A stretch of DNA of 64,000 nucleotides from Mycobacteriales bacterium (GCA_018376445.1 JAHABL010000009.1:1-64000), one strand, 5' to 3'; counted from the first letter of the stretch, positions 35,041-45,254 are shown. Numbers and translations are program-made. Notes: generated by a model not told the origin, from the sequence alone.

Positions 35041-35637
35041 ATGCCAGGTTCGACGTCTACCTCTTCTACTCCACCGTTTTTTGGTGAACCCACCACGCTT
35101 GCCACTCGCGAAATCTATCGAAACAACTGGATGGTGGTGACGGAGTCGGACCTAGAACGTCCTGATGGTTCTCCGGGCCTTTATGGGGTTGTTCACAAAC
35201 CTACGGGTGTCGTGGTAGTGGCGTGGCGAGAGTCAGAATCGGACCCTGCAGGGGAAGTCCTCATGGTAGAGCAATATCGTTATGCGTTAGGCCGACGCTG
35301 CTGGGAATTCGTCGCGGGCACTGCACCCGACCTCGCTGAGCAGGAGCCTGCGGAACTCGCACAACGAGAACTTCGCGAGGAGACAGGGTACCGCGCCGCT
35401 GATGTTCATAACGTCGGATGGATTGATGTCGCACCTGGCTTCGTGGACCAGACGCAGCATGTCTTCCTTATGCGCGACATCACTGCTGGAGAGGCTGAGC
35501 AGGAGGAAACCGAGGCAGATATTCGCTGGCGCTGGTGGCCAGTCACCGAGCTAAAAACTGCATTACGGGACAGTCAGATTACTGATGCACAGGCCCTCGC
35601 AGCCTGGACATTGGTAGAACCATATTTGGAGTTTTAG
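35041..35637 (+). CDS. Nudix hydrolase, ADP-ribose pyrophosphatase-like
   Basis: The 198-residue protein has a Nudix fold, with the core REL-REETGY of the Nudix box at about residues 115-123 and an upstream GTAPDLAEQEPAELAQ stretch. Compared with the canonical box (G-x5-E-x7-REUxEExGU) the first Glu position is Gln with Glu on either side, and the Gly lies further away, while the metal-binding REUxEE core is intact. Sequence around it (VVHKPTGVVVVAW, MVEQYRYALG, WRWWPVTEL) is typical of ADP-ribose pyrophosphatases. It is divergent from nucS, and the adenylate cyclase start follows its stop by 11 bases. Confidence 0.85.
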   Translation: MPGSTSTSSTPPFFGEPTTLATREIYRNNWMVVTESDLERPDGSPGLYGVVHKPTGVVVVAWRESESDPAGEVLMVEQYRYALGRRCWEFVAGTAPDLAEQEPAELAQRELREETGYRAADVHNVGWIDVAPGFVDQTQHVFLMRDITAGEAEQEETEADIRWRWWPVTELKTALRDSQITDAQALAAWTLVEPYLEF

Positions 35638-35648
35638 GCTTAGCAATA

Positions 35649-37334
35649 ATGACCTCAGAATCTCCTAAACCACTCCGGCCTCCCTACCCTCGCCGGTACA
35701 TCACCCCATTTGGATTTGAGCCGGGAGAAGAACCAGGGAAAGAGTATTCCCGTTTTGGCTCTCCACTCCTAGGGGCTGCCGGCGAGACCCCCCGGAAGGC
35801 ACGCACACGCATCTTCTGTATTCTCTGGGTACTGCTGAGCGGTGCGCACTTGTCGGGCGCTATCGCCTGTCTGTTGATCATCTCCAGCATTGTCCCATCA
35901 GATCGTGTTTTTCGGCCAGACGTGGCAGTGTTGACGTGGGAGGCTGTTCCAGCCTTCATCGGTATCGCCTACGCCATTGGTATCACTAGCTCATTCTTGT
36001 ACATCAACCACGCTCTCAAATGGTTCGTCGAGGAGCGCGTTCCCACTGAGAAAAACCGCTGGCAGGTACTGCTGGGCCCCCGCCACCTGGCACTATTACA
36101 GTTGGCGCTATGGCTCATCGGGGCCGTGATCTTCGGTTTCCTCTATGGACAGGTTGAACTCTCCATGGGGTTGCGGATTGTCCTCACCGTACTGGTGGGT
36201 TCGGTCATCATGACCGCTGTGTGTTTCTTGGCTGCTGAGTTTGCGTTGCGCCCTGCCGCATCAGTAGTTCTCTCTCACTATGGGCCCCGTAGCCACTTTG
36301 TGACTGGCATTGCCTCCCGCATGTCTCTCGTGTGGATCGCCGGAACAGGCCTGCCCGTGTTGGGGTTGCTTTTAGTCGGGGCAACTAACCTCTACACCAC
36401 AGAGTTCTCTATTCAAGAAATGTCGCGCTTCATCGTCATTATGGCGGTATGTATTCTACTGTTCTCAGCCGTGCTCAACATCCAGATCTCGAACTACATC
36501 ACTCCCCCTTTGAACCGGGTGAGGTACGGGATGGAACGTGTGGCCATGGGCGATTTCGATACTGAAGTCGCAGTCTTTGACGGCTCAGAGATCGGTGAGC
36601 TACAAGCGGGATTTAATAATATGGTGCATGAGCTCCGGGAACAGCAGCATGTGAAGACCCTTTTCCGAAAGCATGTGGGATCGAAGATTGCCGACCGCGC
36701 ACTCTCTACCTCAGCAGCCGGCCGAAATGTCACGCAACGTGACGCGTCGGTGTTCTTCATCGACATCATTGGCTCCACCAAACTTAGCCTGGAATACGAC
36801 AGTTCCACCGTTGTCGATCTGCTCAACCGGTTTTATACCATCGTGGTGGAAGAGGTGAACCGCACGGGAGGAGTCGTCAACAAATTCGCCGGTGATGCCG
36901 TGTTGGCTGTGTACAACGTGCCGGATGACCATCCTGATCCGGCAGGTGCCTCACTCTATTGCGCCCGTGTCGTCATGAACCGACTCGATCGCGAGCTTCC
37001 AGAGATTGCAGCTGCTGTCGGGATTTCAGCTGGACGGGTGGTAGCCGGAAATATTGGCTCTAAAGACCGCTACGAGTACACCGTTATCGGAGATCCAGTC
37101 AATATTGCCTCTCGTCTTTCTGAGCTGGCTAAGCGCGAACCAGGCCGTATTCTGGCTTCCCAACGGACAGTGAACCTTGCCAATGCGGAGGAAGCGCACT
37201 TCTGGATGATTGATGGAGCAACGGTGCTGCGCGGTCGCTCAGATGCGACAGTTCTGGCCCGCCCAGAGAACCCCGTCGTCGCGTCCTTTGCTGAACGTGA
37301 AGAACGGGACCACCAGCGGGAGGTCCAAGACTGA
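35649..37334 (+). CDS. membrane-bound class III adenylate cyclase with HAMP domain
   Basis: The 561-residue protein makes cAMP. The N-terminal ~65 residues are cytoplasmic; about six hydrophobic helices follow (about 65-285). A HAMP linker (PLNRVRYGMERVAMGDFDTEV, split here as PLNRVRYGMERV and AMGDFDTEV) and a C-terminal cyclase domain come next. Catalytic residues are complete: metal Asp in FFIDIIGST and in KFAGDAVLAVY, the adenine-recognising Lys (NKFAGD) and Asp (VIGDPVN), and the Asn/Arg pair in NIASR. It resembles M. tuberculosis Rv1318c-Rv1320c. It is co-directional with the Nudix gene. TAGGCT lies eight bases before the ATG but shares its TAG with the Nudix stop codon. Confidence 0.93.
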   Translation: MTSESPKPLRPPYPRRYITPFGFEPGEEPGKEYSRFGSPLLGAAGETPRKARTRIFCILWVLLSGAHLSGAIACLLIISSIVPSDRVFRPDVAVLTWEAVPAFIGIAYAIGITSSFLYINHALKWFVEERVPTEKNRWQVLLGPRHLALLQLALWLIGAVIFGFLYGQVELSMGLRIVLTVLVGSVIMTAVCFLAAEFALRPAASVVLSHYGPRSHFVTGIASRMSLVWIAGTGLPVLGLLLVGATNLYTTEFSIQEMSRFIVIMAVCILLFSAVLNIQISNYITPPLNRVRYGMERVAMGDFDTEVAVFDGSEIGELQAGFNNMVHELREQQHVKTLFRKHVGSKIADRALSTSAAGRNVTQRDASVFFIDIIGSTKLSLEYDSSTVVDLLNRFYTIVVEEVNRTGGVVNKFAGDAVLAVYNVPDDHPDPAGASLYCARVVMNRLDRELPEIAAAVGISAGRVVAGNIGSKDRYEYTVIGDPVNIASRLSELAKREPGRILASQRTVNLANAEEAHFWMIDGATVLRGRSDATVLARPENPVVASFAEREERDHQREVQD

Positions 37335-37370
37335 AACGATCCTCCTCTTATATTTTCAGGGAGGTTTGTG

Positions 37371-37805
37371 CTATAGACCTTGTTGATAAAGACGCTTCGA
37401 CGGCCGAGACTCCAACCAAGAAAGCAATGCGGCGTGGGCGGAGGGGCTCAGCGCCAATTCCACTTGCGGATCACAACCCGTGAGCGCAACAATCCGGGTG
37501 GACTCATCCATTAGTCGGATTTCCAGCCCATGAGGACTTCGACGCGCTGAAATGCGGATTTCTTCGCGGTTGAGATCGAAGGCTTTTCGATCAACGAATT
37601 TCAGAAGCTTGTAGAAACGTACTCGATTCTCTTCATAGACGAGAATCCCATGCCGCCATCCGTGTTCTCCCTCAGCCGGGAGAACACGCATGAGGACACC
37701 GGTACCTTTGTCCTTTAATGCAGTCATATGACGGTAGAAAAAATACAACGCAACCGCCAGCGCAATAAGTACTACGCCAACGGCTACGACACTAATCCAC
37801 CACAT
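37371..37805 (-). CDS. DUF2550 family protein with N-terminal membrane anchor
   Basis: The 144-residue protein has one N-terminal hydrophobic helix (about residues 3-24, WWISVVAVGVVLIALAV) followed by a soluble beta-rich domain exposing conserved segments such as WRHGILVYEENRVRFYKL and RSPHGLEIRLMDE. It matches the actinobacterial DUF2550 family (Rv1312), which is found just after atpC in mycobacteria and corynebacteria, as here. The function is unknown. It is separated from atpC by 90 bases, convergent with the adenylate cyclase, and has a TAAGCT hexamer six bases before the ATG. Confidence 0.88.
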   Translation of the reverse strand: MWWISVVAVGVVLIALAVALYFFYRHMTALKDKGTGVLMRVLPAEGEHGWRHGILVYEENRVRFYKLLKFVDRKAFDLNREEIRISARRSPHGLEIRLMDESTRIVALTGCDPQVELALSPSAHAALLSWLESRPSKRLYQQGL

Positions 37806-37811
37806 GAAGGC

Positions 37812-37817
37812 AGCTTA
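37812..37817 (-). promoter_or_regulatory. -10-like hexamer TAAGCT before the DUF2550 gene
   Basis: TAAGCT is followed by six bases and the ATG, with no ribosome-binding site. This suggests a leaderless transcript separate from the atp operon. Confidence 0.45.
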
Positions 37818-37895
37818 CCCCGAAAGCCCTATTGATCGCTAACTATCCAGCTCACGAACGAACTCCGGGGCAGCTCCCTCAATACTCAATTATTA

Positions 37896-38279
37896 CTATG
37901 CTGAGGCGAGCCGCTTCGCGGCACGAATCTGTGCCTTCAGCTGTGCTCGTTCTCCCTCGGAAGATTCCTCAGGAAGCACCGCCAACTTCTTCTCGGCATC
38001 CTCGATGGAAATAGCCGAAGCAGGCGTGGCATTCTCCGCCATTACGACGACGTGAGTTCCGGTACAGGACAGCAAGCCACCGGACACCGCAAAGACGAGG
38101 AATTCACCATCGGTGCTATGCACCGTCACTACCCCATCGTCTGCCATCTGGGCCAGGATAGGCTGTCGTCCGTAGAGGATACCCATCTCGCCTTCGACCG
38201 TTGTACTAGTCACACTAGTTGCGGTTCCAGACCAGACGGCCCCATCAACCGAGACGATTGAAACATCCAAGTCGGCCAT
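37896..38279 (-). CDS. atpC: F1Fo ATP synthase subunit epsilon
   Basis: Epsilon (127 residues) links the gamma shaft to the c-ring and inhibits ATP hydrolysis. The N-terminal beta-barrel is recognisable (LDVSIVSVDGAVWSG, then GEMGILYGRQPILAQM). The C-terminal helical hairpin (EDAEKKLAVLPEES onward) is short but present, which is typical of actinobacteria. In many homologues the barrel loop reads G-E-x-G-I-L-P-x-H; here it is GILYGRQP. It is the last gene of the atp operon, five bases after atpD. Confidence 0.96.
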   Translation of the reverse strand: MADLDVSIVSVDGAVWSGTATSVTSTTVEGEMGILYGRQPILAQMADDGVVTVHSTDGEFLVFAVSGGLLSCTGTHVVVMAENATPASAISIEDAEKKLAVLPEESSEGERAQLKAQIRAAKRLASA

Positions 38280-38284
38280 TGTGG

Positions 38285-39730
<1,446 letters not shown>

Positions 39731-39733
39731 CTT

Positions 39734-40702
39734 TTAATCTCTTCCTGCACTCTCCGAGAGAGCGCCAGCTCCACCAACGATCTCGGTAATTTCTTGGGTA
39801 ATTTGGGCCTGACGAGCCGTATTAGCAAGACGGCTGAGGTCTTTAATGAGTTCATTAGCGTTGTCGGTGGCCGCTTTCATAGCGGTACGCCGGGCAGCGC
39901 ATTCAGACGCAGCCGACTCGAGCGAGGCAGCAAACACGCGCGTCGTAATGTAGCGCGGAAGCAGTTCGTCGAGGAGCTCTTCGGCATTGGGCTCGAACTC
40001 GTATTCGGGGGGCAGCGCGTCTGATCCAGCAGGGTCGGACAGCATGTCCTCGCCGAGGGTAATCGGATCGTCTTCGTACACTGCCTCGATGGGAATCATG
40101 CGGCGCACGGTGGGAACCTGCGACAGCATAGAGCGGAATGTTGTGTAGACCAGGTAGATTGCGTCACACCCGTGAATTTCCGTTCCATCAGGGGCCGGCA
40201 AGGTGCCGTCGGAGCCCTGTAGGTAGCTATCGAGCAGATGCTCTACCGGAACTTTTAGGTTCTCGTATTCGGGATTCATGGAGAATCCAGACCACTGGCC
40301 AGCAAGGGGGTGGTTGTGGAAGGAGTGGTGCGCAATACCTTTGGCGCCCATCACGTAGAGCACCGGCTCAGTGCCATGCTGCTGGAGCATTTCGCACAGC
40401 TCATCGGCTGCTTTTAAGACATTGTGGTTGTAGCCACCACACATGCCGCGGTCGCTGGTAATAATCAGCACGGCAGCGCGTTTCGGGTTAGGTCGGTCAG
40501 CAAGAAGGGGATGCGTCATGTTGGTCGCGCCTGCCACTGCAGATAACACATTGACAAGTTCTTGCGTATATGGTGCTTGTGCAGCTGTACGGGCCTGCGC
40601 ACGAGTAATGCGCGAGGTCGCAATGAGCTCCTGTGCGTGGAAAATCTTCGCATTTGACTTAGTCGCAGCGATTCGACCTTTCAGCGCTTTAAGATCTGCC
40701 AT
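39734..40702 (-). CDS. atpG: F1Fo ATP synthase subunit gamma
   Basis: Gamma (322 residues) is the rotating shaft of F1. The N-terminal helix (LKALKGRIAATKSNAKI), the ITSDRGMCGGYN segment and the C-terminal helix (ECAARRTAMKAATDNANELI) are the conserved parts. The central region around residues 205-240 carries an extra acidic stretch (YEDDPITLGEDM), similar to the insertion seen in mycobacterial gamma subunits. It sits 47 bases after atpA. Confidence 0.97.
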   Translation of the reverse strand: MADLKALKGRIAATKSNAKIFHAQELIATSRITRAQARTAAQAPYTQELVNVLSAVAGATNMTHPLLADRPNPKRAAVLIITSDRGMCGGYNHNVLKAADELCEMLQQHGTEPVLYVMGAKGIAHHSFHNHPLAGQWSGFSMNPEYENLKVPVEHLLDSYLQGSDGTLPAPDGTEIHGCDAIYLVYTTFRSMLSQVPTVRRMIPIEAVYEDDPITLGEDMLSDPAGSDALPPEYEFEPNAEELLDELLPRYITTRVFAASLESAASECAARRTAMKAATDNANELIKDLSRLANTARQAQITQEITEIVGGAGALSESAGRD

Positions 40703-40749
40703 TACTTACTCCCCTCCTTTCTGCCTGGTAGAAGTCGGATCGTCATGCC

Positions 40750-42384
40750 TTAGCCCTTCCGTGAAGCAGTGCGCTTCACCTGCAGGGTCTCTTGGGCGAC
40801 AGCGTCTTCTTCCATAGCCTCAACACGCAGCGGGGAACCATCGGAGAGACGGAAGATCTTCTTGAATGCCTCGGTGGCGTTGACCAGAGTGGAGATGACC
40901 TCGTCCGTCAGCGGTGCTCCACCGTCGATAGCGTCGAAAATGTCGGAAGAATTGCGGTGTAGCTCGCTCATGAGCTGCTCTTCGAAGCGTCGAACTTCTT
41001 CTACTGGCACCTCGTCATAGTAGCCATTACTGGCCAGGTAGATGGTGACGATCTGATCCTCCACCGACCACGGGTGGTGCTCGCCCTGCTTCAGAACTTC
41101 CACGAGGCGAGAACCACGGGCCAACTGCCGCTTCGACGCATCATCGAGGTCCGATGCGAACGCTGCGAAGCCTTCCAGTTCACGGTAGGAAGCCAGGTCT
41201 AGACGGACACGACCGGACACCTTCTTCATACCTTTTGTCTGTGCAGCGCCACCCACGCGGGACACGGAGATACCGACGTTGACGGCGGGGCGAACGCCAC
41301 TGTTGAAGAGGTTTGACTCGAGGAAGACCTGGCCATCCGTAATGGAGATGACGTTGGTCGGAATGTAGGCGGAGACGTCGTTAGCCTTAGTTTCGACAAT
41401 AGGCAGGCCAGTCATGGAACCGCCGCCCATATCGTCAGAAAGCTTCGCACACCGTTCGAGAAGACGGGAGTGCAGGTAGAAGACGTCACCGGGATAGGCT
41501 TCACGTCCTGGCGGACGGCGCAGCAACAAGGAGATTGCACGGTATGCTTCAGCCTGCTTGGACAGGTCGTCGAAGACAATGAGGACGTGCTTGCCTTGGT
41601 ACATCCAGTGCTGGCCCAAAGCGGAGCCCGAGAAGGGTGCGAGCCACTTGAAACCGGCGGAGTCGGATGCGGGGGCTGCCACGATGGTGGTGTACTCCAT
41701 GGCGCCGTACTCTTCCAGAGCCGCCTGGACACCTGCAATGGTGGAACCCTTTTGGCCAATGGCCACATAGATGCAGCGCACCTGCTTGGAAGGATCACCG
41801 GATTCCCAGTTCGCCTTCTGGTTAATGATGGTGTCAGTGCAGATAGAGGTCTTACCTGTCTTACGGTCACCGATGATGAGCTGACGCTGGCCACGACCAA
41901 TGGGAGTCATGGCGTCAATGGCCTTGAGGCCGGTCTGCATCGGCTCATGCACAGGCTTGCGCTGCAGTACGGTAGGTGCTTGCAGTTCGAGGGGACGTTC
42001 ACTCTCTGCCTCGATCGGTCCCTTGCCATCGATGGGCTGGCCGAGAGGGTTAATCACGCGGCCGAGGAAGGCATCGCCGACGGGAATGGAGAGAACCTCT
42101 CCAGTGCGGCGGACTTCGTCACCCTCCTTGATTTCTTCGAAGCTACCCAGCACCACGGCGCCGATTTCGCGCTCGTCCAGGTTCTGGGCGACGCCAAGTA
42201 CACCACCCGGGAATTCCAGCAGCTCGTTAGCCATTGCCGAGGGTAGTCCGCTGACGCGGGCAATACCGTCGGCTGCTTCAACTACGGCACCAATTTCGCT
42301 GCGGGTAGCGCTGGGGTCGTAGGAGTCCCGGAACTGCGCAAGGGCATCCCGAATTTCTTCGGAGGAGATCTTCAACTCCGCCAT
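40750..42384 (-). CDS. atpA: F1Fo ATP synthase subunit alpha
   Basis: Alpha (544 residues) forms the non-catalytic nucleotide sites of the F1 hexamer. The P-loop GDRKTGKTSICTDTI (about residue 170), the YVAIGQKGSTIA segment and the conserved Arg of the VGISVSRVGGAAQ region are present. The protein is about 35 residues longer at the C-terminus than E. coli alpha, as in mycobacteria and corynebacteria, where this extension suppresses ATP hydrolysis. The ATG has an AGGGA-type ribosome-binding site, and atpH lies 30 bases upstream. Confidence 0.98.
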   Translation of the reverse strand: MAELKISSEEIRDALAQFRDSYDPSATRSEIGAVVEAADGIARVSGLPSAMANELLEFPGGVLGVAQNLDEREIGAVVLGSFEEIKEGDEVRRTGEVLSIPVGDAFLGRVINPLGQPIDGKGPIEAESERPLELQAPTVLQRKPVHEPMQTGLKAIDAMTPIGRGQRQLIIGDRKTGKTSICTDTIINQKANWESGDPSKQVRCIYVAIGQKGSTIAGVQAALEEYGAMEYTTIVAAPASDSAGFKWLAPFSGSALGQHWMYQGKHVLIVFDDLSKQAEAYRAISLLLRRPPGREAYPGDVFYLHSRLLERCAKLSDDMGGGSMTGLPIVETKANDVSAYIPTNVISITDGQVFLESNLFNSGVRPAVNVGISVSRVGGAAQTKGMKKVSGRVRLDLASYRELEGFAAFASDLDDASKRQLARGSRLVEVLKQGEHHPWSVEDQIVTIYLASNGYYDEVPVEEVRRFEEQLMSELHRNSSDIFDAIDGGAPLTDEVISTLVNATEAFKKIFRLSDGSPLRVEAMEEDAVAQETLQVKRTASRKG

Positions 42385-42414
42385 CTTTTCCCTGCTCTTC
42401 CTAATTGTATTTGT

Positions 42415-43245
42415 CTAGACCAAGCTGCGCCGGAGCGATTCAAGCTTGCTAGCGAGGCTTCCATTGATAATTTCGTTGCCCACCTTGATGATGACGCCGC
42501 CGATGATGTTGCGGTCAACCACCTCATGGATGGACACCTCGATGCCGTAGATGTCGCGAAGCTTTGCCTGGAGGCCTTCACGCTGGGCATCGGTGAGTGC
42601 TACAGGAGTAGTCACGTCGGCAACACGCCGACCGGTTTCATGCGCCGCCTGACGCGAGAGAATATCGAGGTCATCAGCGACGAGTCCTTCTTGTGGGCGA
42701 GCTACCGCCTGTGAAGCGAGGATCTCGGAAATCGCAGAGACTTTTCCGTACAACATCTGTGCCAGCAGGGCGCGTCGCTCATCTGCAGAAGCCTGCCGAT
42801 CACCCAAGGCCTGTTCCAATCCGGGATGGGCCTTGATCGTCCGGCTCAATCGGAAAAGTTCCTCTTCTACCTGCGGCAATGAGTTAGAAAGTTCAGCTGC
42901 CTGGAGAAGTGCAGAGCGGGCGGTGCGAACGAGTCCGTCACGGAGATCGGCCGGATTGGACCAATCACGTGCAGCAGCTTCCTGGCAGACACGCAATGTT
43001 TCGGGCAATACTTTGCCCTCAATGAGGCGCGTCATCAGTGCTTTGCGCTGTTCCGGGCTGTCGGACACGTCTGCTAGTGCAACGCGGGTCGGGCGGTCTG
43101 CTTCAACTAGTTCAACAATCGTGAACAGTTCAGCACCCATCTGCTGCCCTACTACTACGGACTGTTCACTCTCGCGAATAAGTTGTTCTGCGAGGGAACG
43201 GATGGTAGCAAGGGCATCGCGGCTGGCGGCATACATGACACTCAT
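42415..43245 (-). CDS. atpH: F1Fo ATP synthase subunit delta (not fused to b')
   Basis: Delta (276 residues) joins the peripheral stalk to the top of F1. The C-terminal region with VTTPVALTDAQREGLQAKL and VDRNIIGGVIIKVGNEII is typical. In Mycobacterium the equivalent gene encodes a fusion of a b-like subunit with delta of about 445 residues. Here there is no N-terminal transmembrane b-like segment, as in Corynebacterium, though the protein is still longer than the ~180-residue E. coli delta. Its ATG overlaps the atpF stop by four bases. Confidence 0.95.
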   Translation of the reverse strand: MSVMYAASRDALATIRSLAEQLIRESEQSVVVGQQMGAELFTIVELVEADRPTRVALADVSDSPEQRKALMTRLIEGKVLPETLRVCQEAAARDWSNPADLRDGLVRTARSALLQAAELSNSLPQVEEELFRLSRTIKAHPGLEQALGDRQASADERRALLAQMLYGKVSAISEILASQAVARPQEGLVADDLDILSRQAAHETGRRVADVTTPVALTDAQREGLQAKLRDIYGIEVSIHEVVDRNIIGGVIIKVGNEIINGSLASKLESLRRSLV

Positions 43246-43829
43246 CGACGGGCAACTCCCGCAGTGTCATTGTCACCGAGGCTGGCGAGGAAAGCATCAA
43301 TGGTGTCGGCTCGCTTGGCGTCGTCATCCAGCTCTTCGCGAAGGATGAGTTCTGCCAGATTCGTTGCTTGCACACCAATGTCGTTCTTCAGATCGGTGTA
43401 AGCCTTCTGACGCTGTGCGTCGAGGGACTGCTGTCCGCTGGCAATGATGCGGTCGGACTCGGCCATGGCCTTGTCCTTCATCTCAGCCACGATCTGTCGT
43501 CCCTGTTCACGAGCTTCCTCGCGAATCTGAGTTGCGTCATCGTGAGCTTGTGCCAGCTGTTGGTTGTATTCATCCAACGTTTGCTGCGCCTTGGCCTGCA
43601 GCTCTTCAGCCTTGGCCATGCCGCCTTCAATACGATCCCGGCGCTCCTGGAAGACCTTTCCATAGCGCGGGAGGACGAATTTCCACATCAACAGCATGAT
43701 GACGATGAAACAGACCAGTGACCACACCACGTCATAGTTAGCCGGGAAGAGGGGGCCGAGACTTCCGCCGAGAGGCATGTTCTCGGTGGAGTCTCCTCCT
43801 CCGGAGGCAAGGATAAGTGAGGTCATCAT
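43242..43829 (-). CDS. atpF: F1Fo ATP synthase subunit b
   Basis: Subunit b forms the peripheral stalk. A single transmembrane helix (about residues 25-47, VVWSLVCFIVIMLLMWKFVL) is followed by a long charged coiled coil (FQERRDRIEGGMAKAEEL onward). The frame opens with a TTG at 43844 directly after atpE. I use the ATG at 43829 (195 residues), though another ATG follows immediately and none has a strong ribosome-binding site. It is four-base coupled with atpH. Confidence 0.95.
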   Translation of the reverse strand: MMTSLILASGGGDSTENMPLGGSLGPLFPANYDVVWSLVCFIVIMLLMWKFVLPRYGKVFQERRDRIEGGMAKAEELQAKAQQTLDEYNQQLAQAHDDATQIREEAREQGRQIVAEMKDKAMAESDRIIASGQQSLDAQRQKAYTDLKNDIGVQATNLAELILREELDDDAKRADTIDAFLASLGDNDTAGVARR

Positions 43830-43847
43830 TTCGGGTAGTCCCAACGT

Positions 43848-44087
43848 TTAGAAGAGGAAGCCGGCCACGAGGGCGATCAGGGCGAGGGCTTCGGTAAAGG
43901 CGATGCCGAGGAACATGGTGGTACGGAGCTGGCCGGCCATTTCGGGCTGACGGGCCATGGCCTCAACGGTCTTGCCGGCGACGATACCAATGCCCAGGCC
44001 GGGGCCGAGGGTAGAGATACCGTAACCGACAGTGCCGAGACCCCGGATGGTGGTTTCTGCGTTGGCGGCAAGCGTCATCAGATCCAT
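43848..44087 (-). CDS. atpE: F1Fo ATP synthase subunit c
   Basis: Subunit c (79 residues from the ATG at 44087) forms the rotor ring. Two helices are joined by the polar RQPEM loop, and the proton-carrying Glu is visible in FTEALALIALVAG; this Glu region is the bedaquiline site in mycobacteria. An upstream in-frame start would add nine charged residues. The chosen ATG has AGAAGGG about eight bases away. A short hairpin lies in the 100-base gap after atpB and may help the higher expression that the c-ring needs. Confidence 0.97.
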   Translation of the reverse strand: MDLMTLAANAETTIRGLGTVGYGISTLGPGLGIGIVAGKTVEAMARQPEMAGQLRTTMFLGIAFTEALALIALVAGFLF

Positions 44088-44108
44088 TATTTTTCCCTTC
44101 TTAGTCCT

Positions 44109-44125
44109 CCCCACCCATCGTGGGG
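44109..44125 (-). promoter_or_regulatory. hairpin in the atpB-atpE intercistronic region
   Basis: CCCCAC (44109-44114) pairs with GTGGGG (44120-44125) around a five-base loop, 21 bases upstream of the atpE start. It could be an RNA-processing or stability element. A transcription terminator is unlikely inside this operon. Confidence 0.35.
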
Positions 44126-44187
44126 GAAGCTCAAATGATATACATATGAAGTTGTGGGAGGAGTGAACCTAGTAGCTTTTCTGGCGA

Positions 44188-44970
44188 CTAATGCTCACTG
44201 GCGTGTAGTGAAAGATCGATATACACAGCGACCAGCAGGGCAAAGATGTAGGCCTGCAGGAAAATGACCAACAGCTCGAAAAGTGTGAAGAGGATGGCGG
44301 CGACCAACGTCACTGCGGACAGAGCGGTCCAACCATTGAGCTGCCAGAAGAAGAAGTTGGTGGCGCCAAAAATGAGTGCCAGGATGAGGTGTCCCGAGAG
44401 CATATTGGCCATGAGACGGATGGTCAGGGTAACCGGACGCAGGATGAACGTCGAGATGAACTCAATCGGAACCACAATAAGGTGCATCACCGGGGGCATG
44501 TTCGGGATGACAACCGAGGACTTCATGAACTTAAAGAAGCCGTACTTCCGAGATCCTGCGTAGATGAAGGCGATATAGCCGACAATGGCCATCACCAGTG
44601 GCATACCAATGCGTGCATTCGGGGAGACGTTGAGGAAAGGAATAACCGAGGGCAGGTTGAGGAAGAAGACAATAACGAAGGTAGTGGTGATAAGCGGAAG
44701 GAACCGCTTTCCTTCTTTCTTGCCGAGGATGTCTTCTGCAATGCCGGTGCGAACGAAATCAAGCACCATTTCTGCGGCGTTTTGGAGCTTTCCTGGAACA
44801 AGCTTGGGGTTGTGAAAGGCGGCACCGAAGAAGATCGCCACCAGCAGAATCACGAAGAGGCGTACCAGCATGAGTCGGTCGATGGTGAACCACCCACCAG
44901 CCACATCATGAAGCCAGATCGGATCAGGGAAGAAATCCCCGAGAGATGGGGCGTCAAATACACCCTTCAT
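44188..44970 (-). CDS. atpB: F1Fo ATP synthase subunit a
   Basis: Subunit a (260 residues) forms the proton half-channels. About five to six transmembrane helices are visible. The essential Arg is in TIRLMANMLSGHLIL (about residue 190), and the last helix has the usual LQAYIFALLVAVYI segment. It is the first of the eight consecutive genes atpBEFHAGDC. The ATG has no convincing ribosome-binding site, and the 284-base upstream gap probably contains the operon promoter. Confidence 0.97.
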   Translation of the reverse strand: MKGVFDAPSLGDFFPDPIWLHDVAGGWFTIDRLMLVRLFVILLVAIFFGAAFHNPKLVPGKLQNAAEMVLDFVRTGIAEDILGKKEGKRFLPLITTTFVIVFFLNLPSVIPFLNVSPNARIGMPLVMAIVGYIAFIYAGSRKYGFFKFMKSSVVIPNMPPVMHLIVVPIEFISTFILRPVTLTIRLMANMLSGHLILALIFGATNFFFWQLNGWTALSAVTLVAAILFTLFELLVIFLQAYIFALLVAVYIDLSLHASEH

Positions 44971-45254
44971 GGCCGCTACATCTGAGCTGATCAGTGGTCT
45001 CTCCCCTCATGGAATGGAACCGCATGCACACGTGTGGCACCAGTGAACACGACAAGACAACCCTAACAGGCACGGCAGAAAAGACCTATCTGCAAGAGGC
45101 GACTATGGCAAGGTTCACTGCGAGCGATTACACATGATTTTGTGTCACTGCACTGCTCTCTTTTTACTAGAAAACGGCAGAAAACGTGATCTACGAGACA
45201 ACCGTGTTGCCCTTTCGGTGTCCGGCTACTCGCGCATACGTATCGATAGGAATA
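44971..45254 (-). other. 284-base gap upstream of atpB, possible atp operon promoter
   Basis: No gene is present. On the minus strand TTGCCA (45106-45111) and TAGGTC (45083-45088) are 17 bases apart and could be -35/-10 elements, although the -10 is imperfect. A palindromic ATACGTAT lies near the atpI end. No terminator hairpin was found after the atpI-like gene, so read-through from upstream is also possible. Confidence 0.3.
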
